A stretch of 7,712 nt of DNA, taken from Candidatus Aminicenantota bacterium. Its GTDB lineage: Bacteria > Acidobacteriota > UBA6911 > RPQK01 > JAJDTT01. The DNA lies in NCBI GenBank assembly GCA_026706325.1, contig JAPOYZ010000216.1, positions 1 to 7,712 of the forward strand, in the 5' to 3' direction. The position numbers and the translations under genes were made by a program. Under the pieces are notes generated by a model. The model made no database searches. It was not told the origin of the DNA and saw only the letters and a program-made list of their open reading frames with translations. This document shows, one piece after another, positions 1-4,016 of this stretch (its first letter is position 1; every line of letters starts with the position of its first letter).

Positions 1-229
1 GAAATGACCTGCGTTGCAAAGGCTTCCTTCTGTTCACGGTAGTGAGTTGTGGGTAGCAACTCGTGCAATGCCTTACCCGTGAGCCCTTCAGTGCTCCTCG
101 GGATCGGCCGAAGGCACATCCAAGACCTGCGGGCAAACTCGTGCGGGATCCAGCTCCAGTAGCGGCCGGCCGCGGAAGAGCCGGCTCAAGCCTAGCGCGG
201 AGGACGTGCCGGTACCAAGTATACCACGC
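1..229. other. Left-edge stretch without a recognised gene
   Basis: No gene could be recognised here. On the minus strand one frame is open from 185 to the window edge, with a possible ATG at 117-119. Its translation includes GKALHELLPTTHYREQKEAF, which looks protein-like, but I cannot place it in a family, and it may continue beyond the window. A different minus-strand frame (about 88-190) reads FRGRPLLELDPARVCPQVL. This loosely resembles the segment near 'RGRPLSD' in the catalytic domain of phage-type integrases, so part of this stretch may be a frameshifted tail of the integrase remnant at 230-616. Both readings are inferences. Confidence 0.3.
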
Positions 230-616
230 TTAGAATCTGGACCGATTGATCCGCAGTTCCCTGCAGTGCCCGTCACAGGCAAAAAGAAACTCGAATGCCA
301 GCTTGATCGCCGGTGCAGCCGACGCGGACACGTGCATCGTCTCAACAGCCGGGGCCACGTCCTTGTGGGGCAATGCCAGCTGATGCGTCACTATGTCGTT
401 CTGCGGACCGAGCACCGGCAGGACGCGGTCCCAGGGATTGTCGTTTCTCAAAGCCCTCGCAATCACCCACTCCAGCACCGGCCGGATGTGCTGGTGCACG
501 GCGCCGACAGTCTCCGCGTTGACGGGCCAAATCAGCGTCAGGATCTCCAGGACGTCGGCCGTGTTGACCTCGGAGACAGGCGGTCGGTCGATGCGCGGGA
601 ATATGAAGTGATCCAA
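230..616 (-). pseudogene. Tyrosine recombinase (phage-type integrase) remnant
   Basis: The frame encodes 128 aa from a TTG codon, which is probably not a true start. The translation matches the core-binding domain of P4/CP4-57-like integrases as I know them. A 'FIFPRIDRPPVSEVNTADVL' segment is followed by 'AETVGAVHQHIRPVLEWVIA', then 'NPWDRVLPVLGPQ', then the 'LALPHKDV' linker and 'IKLAFEFLF', which normally leads into the catalytic domain. Intact family members are about 400 aa. Here the N-terminal DUF4102-type arm is missing upstream, and the frame ends at a stop soon after the linker. The catalytic Arg, the His-x-x-Arg box and the nucleophilic Tyr are therefore all absent, and the protein cannot be an active recombinase. 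Similarity breaks off upstream close to the repeat at 645-678, which suggests disruption there. A frameshifted piece of the catalytic domain may survive around 88-190. The family call is fairly firm; the decay history is inferred. Confidence 0.72.
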
Positions 617-644
617 ACTACAGCCCGAAGTTTCTGCGCGCGCG

Positions 645-666
645 AGAAGGGGACAAGAAGGGGACA
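645..666. repeat. Two perfect tandem copies of an 11-bp unit
   Basis: The unit agaaggggaca occurs at 645-655 and again immediately at 656-666. The second copy forms the left part of the longer direct repeat at 656-678. It lies just upstream of the point where the minus-strand integrase remnant loses similarity to its family. It may be an end of a mobile or REP-like element, but nothing in the window proves this. Confidence 0.75.
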
Positions 667-678
667 GTCACGTTTTCG
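656..678. repeat. 23-bp dispersed direct repeat, copy 1
   Basis: This segment matches 1452-1474 in the same orientation with two mismatches over 23 bp, including the exact 13-bp core agtcacgttttcg (666-678). Short 'ggggacagtcacg'-type sequences recur around REP-associated transposase genes and small mobile elements in many GC-rich genomes. I offer that as recalled context, not as a database result. Confidence 0.7.
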
Positions 679-911
679 TTTCTTGGCACGCCCAGAGTGG
701 AGTCAAAGCGAGAAGCAGTGAAGAAATAAGGATGAAAAGGCGTGCCATACCGGCCACTAGAGTCCGAGCGGAAGACGGGAGTCAAGAAGCAGGGAGGGCG
801 ACCATACGTGATCGTCCGGCTGGACGGGTTCGCTCCCTATTGGCGCAAGTATCGATCTCTCTGTTCCGTCTTCGCGGGATGCAGGGTCGGTCGAATGACG
901 TGACGACTTTT

Positions 912-949
912 GCCACGGGCTGTTAACGCCGATAGAGCGTGCCCATGGC
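912..949 (-). terminator. Hairpin downstream of the PA2779-like gene, terminator-like but lacking a T-tract
   Basis: Read on the minus strand, gccatgggc (949-941) can pair with gcccgtggc (920-912) as a 9-bp stem with one G-U wobble. Inside it, acgc pairs with gcgt to lengthen the stem. It begins 12 nt after the TGA of the gene at 961-1386, where a transcript end would be expected. No run of T follows the stem; the only T-run (954-958 as A on the plus strand) comes before it. It could be a factor-assisted stop or an RNA 3' end stabiliser. Confidence 0.3.
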
Positions 950-960
950 GGAAAAAGACG

Positions 961-1386
961 TCAGCCGAGCACAGTTTCGGCCACATCCTCTGCCTTGTTC
1001 ACCAACATGATCGCAAGGACTATGACAATGACAACAGCTATCAAGAGCACCAAGATCATTCCCGTACCGCCGGCCCTGAACTGTTCGTTCACCTGCCTGC
1101 TTTGCCGGGCCAGCTCCGCCAACGTCTCGTTATCCAGCGTGGGGACTGCAACCGCGACTTTCTCCAGGTCGAAAAGGTGCCCCACGCGATCTTGGACGCC
1201 CTGATCACGGAGCAGCGTCTGGATTTCGCGAATGTTGCTGGCGCGTGCGGCCGTTTGTACCGCGACCTGGTCCCGCAACTCCTCGATCGATATGAGGTGA
1301 ACCGTTTTCTGTGCCGAGAGGGGACTGGCCTGCAAGCTGGTATTTGAGACCAGGAGAACCGAGAGGAACAAAGCTATGGGTTTCAC
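961..1386 (-). CDS. Small membrane-anchored protein, PA2779/DUF6627-like
   Basis: The product is 141 aa of unknown biochemical function. Residues 1 to about 20-25 form a signal peptide (MKPIALFLSVLLV core, with plausible cleavage after SLQA or PLSA). The middle, about 30-105, is polar and likely helical, with ISIEELRDQ, the IREIQTLLRDQGVQDRV stretch and ETLAELARQSRQ. Residues 110-129 are a strongly hydrophobic helix, followed by a short charged tail. The order of leader, helical region with an 'R..I..LL...GV..RV' pattern, Gly-rich hinge and C-terminal helix is that of the PA2779 family. The start is GTG: GGAGGAGG lies at 1393-1400 with a 6-nt spacer, and the only in-frame ATG upstream is closed by a TAG immediately before this GTG. 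In Pseudomonas this family sits beside a PA2778-type C39-like peptidase/TPR protein. No such partner is visible here, since the downstream side is decayed DNA. The architecture is clear; the family name is moderately sure. Confidence 0.75.
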   Translation of the reverse strand: MKPIALFLSVLLVSNTSLQASPLSAQKTVHLISIEELRDQVAVQTAARASNIREIQTLLRDQGVQDRVGHLFDLEKVAVAVPTLDNETLAELARQSRQVNEQFRAGGTGMILVLLIAVVIVIVLAIMLVNKAEDVAETVLG

Positions 1387-1392
1387 TGTCTA

Positions 1393-1400
1393 CCTCCTCC
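1393..1400 (-). promoter_or_regulatory. Strong ribosome binding site of the PA2779-like gene
   Basis: The minus strand reads GGAGGAGG, followed by TAGACA and then GTG, an ideal Shine-Dalgarno sequence with a 6-nt spacer. Together with the in-frame TAG in the spacer it fixes the GTG at 1384-1386 as the start. Confidence 0.8.
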
Positions 1401-1413
1401 GCATCTGAATCGC

Positions 1414-1429
1414 TGGCAGTATACCGCCA
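1414..1429 (-). promoter_or_regulatory. -10-like box inside a 16-bp near-palindrome
   Basis: On the minus strand TATACT occupies 1423-1418, one base from the TATAAT consensus, and would start a transcript about 25 nt before the GTG of the PA2779-like gene. The box sits inside a dyad (tggcagtataccgcca on the plus strand) that is symmetric apart from one base pair. A repressor bound there would cover the -10 element. No good -35 box was found at the usual spacing, so this promoter would be weak or activator-dependent. Both the promoter and the operator are inferences. Confidence 0.4.
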
Positions 1430-1451
1430 CAGAAGTGAAACATCGTGCGGG

Positions 1452-1474
1452 AGAAGCGGATAGTCACGTTTTCG
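1452..1474. repeat. 23-bp dispersed direct repeat, copy 2
   Basis: This is the second copy of the repeat at 656-678, in the same orientation with two mismatches and the same 13-bp core (1462-1474). It lies in the 107-bp gap between the stop of the serine hydrolase gene and the start of the PA2779-like gene. The two copies thus bracket a block of about 0.8 kb containing that gene. An 8-bp palindrome, gttcgaac, lies nearby at 1484-1491. No terminator was seen for the upstream gene in this gap. Confidence 0.7.
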
Positions 1475-1493
1475 CTCCTTACCGTTCGAACAA

Positions 1494-2543
1494 CTAGCGG
1501 CCCGTTTGTGGAACCGGTTTCACGGCGCTCGGGGCCACCGCGGCGACGGCGAGGCGCGCCATGCGGGCCAGAATCTCACGGCCCGATCGATCTCCCGGAT
1601 CGTCGCTCAGGGCGAAGGCGGCCATGACCACCGGCCCGCCGGGCAACTCGACGACTCCCGAGTCGGCGGCGATCCGCCGGCTCCCGCCATACTTGTTGGC
1701 CACAGGGATGCCTTCCTTGACGTACTTGGCGATGGTTCGTTTATGGGTGGAGGCGCGCATCAAGTCCAACATCTCGCGGGTATCTTCCCGGCTCGCCAAT
1801 TCGCCGCCATACAGCTTCGCCAGAAGCGATCCGATGTCGCGGGGGCCGCAGACGTTGTTGTCCAATGAGTCGGAGTAACCCAAGCCGTCGTCGTACTTTC
1901 CGGAGCGCATATTTTTCAGGATGCGGTCATCGTTCTCCCGGGAGATGGGAGCTTTCGCCAAGCTGACGATCAGGTAATGCCATCGGCCCAGTTCCATGGA
2001 AGCCCGGGTGTTCTTCAGACCCAGTTCCCCCAGAAACCGGTTGACCGCCTCCAGCCCCACCTTGCGCATCACCAGGTCGGTGGCCATGTTGTCGCTGTGC
2101 ACCATCATCAGACGGCAATACTCGCGCAGGGTGAGGGAGACCGGCCCTTCGCGCCGCTTGAGGACGCCGCTGCCGTGGGTTGAAATATCCTGCGGCAGAG
2201 TCTCCTTGGCATCCAGATCCAACGAGCCGGCTGCCGCCTGGCGATAGAGTTCGATCATGACCGGCAGCTTGATCACGCTGGCCGGTGGAAATCGTTGGTC
2301 GCCGTTGTAGGAATACTCGGCGCCATCCGCCACGTTCCTGGCGAAGAATCCGATCCTTCCGCCGAAGCGGCTCGCCATCGAATCCAGTTCTTGTCGCGGG
2401 AATTGGGTCTTCGGAGGATTCCCGGGGGCGGTTCCCCCCAGGAAAAGACCGCAGGTCAGCAGCAGAATGAAATTGGTTTTGCCGTTGAGAGAGCGGTGCT
2501 CCGGCCGGGCGGGAGCGCCAGTCTTTCCGGCTTCCTGTCTCAA
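1494..2543 (-). CDS. Class A beta-lactamase-like serine hydrolase (penicillin-recognising fold), atypical
   Basis: The 349-aa product is exported: a 21-residue cationic leader is followed by the hydrophobic core FILLLTCGLFLGG (25-37). Of the class A motifs, the nucleophile SxxK is S89-V-I-K92 and SDN is S150-D151-N152, 61 residues apart as expected. The ExxLN omega-loop motif that supplies the deacylating Glu166/Asn170 is not recognisable; E184 is the nearest candidate. The stretch between SDN and the third motif is about 30 residues longer than in typical enzymes. The usual K-T/S-G is replaced by K284-Y-G-G. It could be a peptidase or esterase, or a weak beta-lactamase, so drug resistance should not be assumed. 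The start is TTG, overlapping the DUF1501 stop as TTGA. No other ATG, GTG or TTG lies before the leader, which implies translational coupling with the upstream gene. The fold is sure; the substrate is unknown. Confidence 0.85.
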   Translation of the reverse strand: MRQEAGKTGAPARPEHRSLNGKTNFILLLTCGLFLGGTAPGNPPKTQFPRQELDSMASRFGGRIGFFARNVADGAEYSYNGDQRFPPASVIKLPVMIELYRQAAAGSLDLDAKETLPQDISTHGSGVLKRREGPVSLTLREYCRLMMVHSDNMATDLVMRKVGLEAVNRFLGELGLKNTRASMELGRWHYLIVSLAKAPISRENDDRILKNMRSGKYDDGLGYSDSLDNNVCGPRDIGSLLAKLYGGELASREDTREMLDLMRASTHKRTIAKYVKEGIPVANKYGGSRRIAADSGVVELPGGPVVMAAFALSDDPGDRSGREILARMARLAVAAVAPSAVKPVPQTGR

Positions 2544-3988
2544 GCCAGGAGCTTCTCGATCACATGGCCGCCGACGTCGGTGAGGCGGAAGTCGCGGCCC
2601 TGGTAGCGGTAAGTGAGCTTGGTGTGATCGATGCCCAGCAGGTGAAGGATCGTGGCCTGGACGTCGTGGACCTCCACCTTGTCCTTGGTCACGAAGAATC
2701 CCAGGTCGTCCACTTCACCGATAGTCTGACCGGGCTTGATGCCGCCGCCGGCGAACCACATGGGGAAGTTGTCGATGTGGTGGTTGCGGCCGACGCTCTC
2801 CCGGAATTCCGCCATGGGCGTCCGTCCGAACTCGCCGCCCCAGATGACCAGCGTGTCCTCCAACAGGCCGCGCTGCTTGAGATCGGTGATGAGGGCGGCG
2901 GAGGGGCGATCGGTCTCCATCGACACCTCGTCGATCCTTTCGCTCAGGTTCCCGTGATGGTCCCAACCGGTGTGGTAGAGCTGGACGAAACGGACGCCCC
3001 GCTCGATCATGCGGCGGGCCAGCAGGCAGTTGGTGGCGTACGACGGTTCGCCCGGCGTCACTCCGTACAGATCCAGGGTGGCCTGGCTTTCGCTGCTCAG
3101 GTCCATCAGCTCGGGGCCGCTGGTCTGCATGCGGAAGGCCATTTCGTAGGAGGCGATCCGGGTGGCGATTTCCGGGTCGCCGTATTCCTTCTCATGCATC
3201 CGGTTCAGATCCTGGATGGCGGCCAGCTTGGCCCCCTGCCGCTGGATCGAGACACCCTTGGGACTGGCCAGATTGGGAATCGGAACGGCCGAGCGCAGAA
3301 ACTCGACGCCCTGGTATGCGGTGGGCAGGAATCCGCTGCTCCACATGAATGCGCCGCCCATCAGGTCCGCCTCCCCTGATCGGAGAACCACGAATCCGGG
3401 GAGATCCTTCGACTCGCTGCCCAGTCCGTAACCCACCCAGGAGCCCATGCTGGGCAGTCCGAAGCGGGTCGATCCGGTGTTGCAGAAGAGCTTGGCGGGA
3501 GCATGATTGAAGTTTTCGGTCACGACCGATTGGACCAGGGCCACGTCGTCCACGACCTTGGCCATGTGGGGGAACACTTCCGAGACCCAGGTGCCCGACT
3601 GTCCGTGCCGGGCGAATTTCCGTTTTGGACCGAGCAGTTTGGGCTTCACCTTGGTGAAACGTTCCATGAACGCGAAGCGCTTGCCCTCCAGGATGGAATC
3701 GGGTGCGGTCTGGCCGTTCAGCCGGGCCAGTTCCGGCCGGTAGAGCCAGGTCTCGAACTGACTCGGCCCACCGGCCATGAAGAGGTAGATCACCCGTTTG
3801 ACCTTGGGTTCGTAGTGGGGTTGCCGGAGGGCGAGGGGGTTCCTGGCGCGGCTGTCGCCGCCGGCGAACATTTTGCCGTCAGTCAACAACTGCCCCAAGG
3901 CGACGTTGGCCAGGCCGACGAAGCACCGGTCGAAGAAATGGCGCCGCGTCTGACCGAGAAGCTGGAGCCCGTAATTCGTCATTTCCAT
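2540..3988 (-). CDS. DUF1501 family protein (alkaline phosphatase/sulfatase-like fold)
   Basis: The 482-aa product has the full length usual for the family. The N-terminus has a twin-arginine-like TRRHFF (14-19) and a weakly hydrophobic stretch after it (about 22-35), so Tat export is plausible. Family landmarks run in order: LFMAGGPSQ (69-77), NHAPAKLFCNTGS (161-173), SMGSWVGYGLGSE (180-192), a Cys-Leu-Leu-Ala-Arg-Arg segment (321-326), LYHTGWDHHGN (337-347), WGGEFGRTP (383-391), GRNHH (400-404), HDVQATILHLLG (441-452) and YRYQGRDFRLTDV (460-472). The His- and Asp-rich motifs suggest a metal-binding hydrolase fold, but the family has no established reaction that I know of. After GGPSQ the sequence reads FETW, where relatives commonly have LD.FD. 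The gene starts 28 nt after the PSD1 stop, a pairing very common in Planctomycetota and related phyla, and the two products are presumed to work together. AGGAAGG at 3994-4000, 5 nt before the ATG, supports the start. Confidence 0.93.
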   Translation of the reverse strand: MEMTNYGLQLLGQTRRHFFDRCFVGLANVALGQLLTDGKMFAGGDSRARNPLALRQPHYEPKVKRVIYLFMAGGPSQFETWLYRPELARLNGQTAPDSILEGKRFAFMERFTKVKPKLLGPKRKFARHGQSGTWVSEVFPHMAKVVDDVALVQSVVTENFNHAPAKLFCNTGSTRFGLPSMGSWVGYGLGSESKDLPGFVVLRSGEADLMGGAFMWSSGFLPTAYQGVEFLRSAVPIPNLASPKGVSIQRQGAKLAAIQDLNRMHEKEYGDPEIATRIASYEMAFRMQTSGPELMDLSSESQATLDLYGVTPGEPSYATNCLLARRMIERGVRFVQLYHTGWDHHGNLSERIDEVSMETDRPSAALITDLKQRGLLEDTLVIWGGEFGRTPMAEFRESVGRNHHIDNFPMWFAGGGIKPGQTIGEVDDLGFFVTKDKVEVHDVQATILHLLGIDHTKLTYRYQGRDFRLTDVGGHVIEKLLA

Positions 3989-3993
3989 CCCGA

Positions 3994-4000
3994 CCTTCCT
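3994..4000 (-). promoter_or_regulatory. Ribosome binding site of the DUF1501 gene
   Basis: The minus strand reads AGGAAGG, then 5 nt, then ATG at 3986-3988. A second in-frame ATG two codons later (MEM) is too far from it to be preferred. It lies inside the 28-nt gap after the PSD1 stop, so the gene is expressed from the shared transcript with its own efficient initiation site. Confidence 0.75.
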
Positions 4001-4016
4001 CTTGGGCCTCGGCCTG

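Larger units (their letters stand above)
617..960. other. 344-bp stretch without a recognised gene
   Basis: No convincing gene lies between the integrase remnant and the stop of the PA2779-like gene. The stretch contains the tandem and dispersed repeats (645-678) and a hairpin (912-949). One plus-strand frame reads from about 667 to a stop at 901-903 and is interrupted only by two close stops (727-729 and 733-735). Its parts, such as FLGTPRVESKREAVKK and GRPYVIVRLDGFAPYWRKY, look like degraded coding sequence, but I cannot name a family. A plus-strand ATG frame at 732-926 is basic, of low complexity and unlike any protein I know, and it has no good ribosome binding site. I treat both as non-functional. 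Confidence 0.4.

Noticed and set aside
206..721. A 171-codon plus-strand frame over the integrase remnant
   Set aside because: The opposite strand gives a clear integrase match, while this frame is Arg/His/Gln-rich without recognisable motifs.
1..960. CRISPR array, tRNA or attachment site next to the integrase remnant
   Set aside because: No regularly spaced repeats and no tRNA-like cloverleaf were seen. The only repeats are the short ones listed.
910..1347. A 145-codon plus-strand frame over the PA2779-like gene
   Set aside because: The minus-strand gene has a leader, a membrane helix and an ideal ribosome binding site. The plus frame has none of these.
1494..2543. Annotation as an antibiotic-resistance beta-lactamase
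   Set aside because: The ExxLN motif is not recognisable and KTG is altered, so beta-lactam hydrolysis cannot be claimed from the sequence.
2564..3379. A 271-codon plus-strand open frame antisense to the DUF1501 gene
   Set aside because: It is a shadow of a well-supported gene, with repetitive Val/Asp/Gly composition and no family resemblance.
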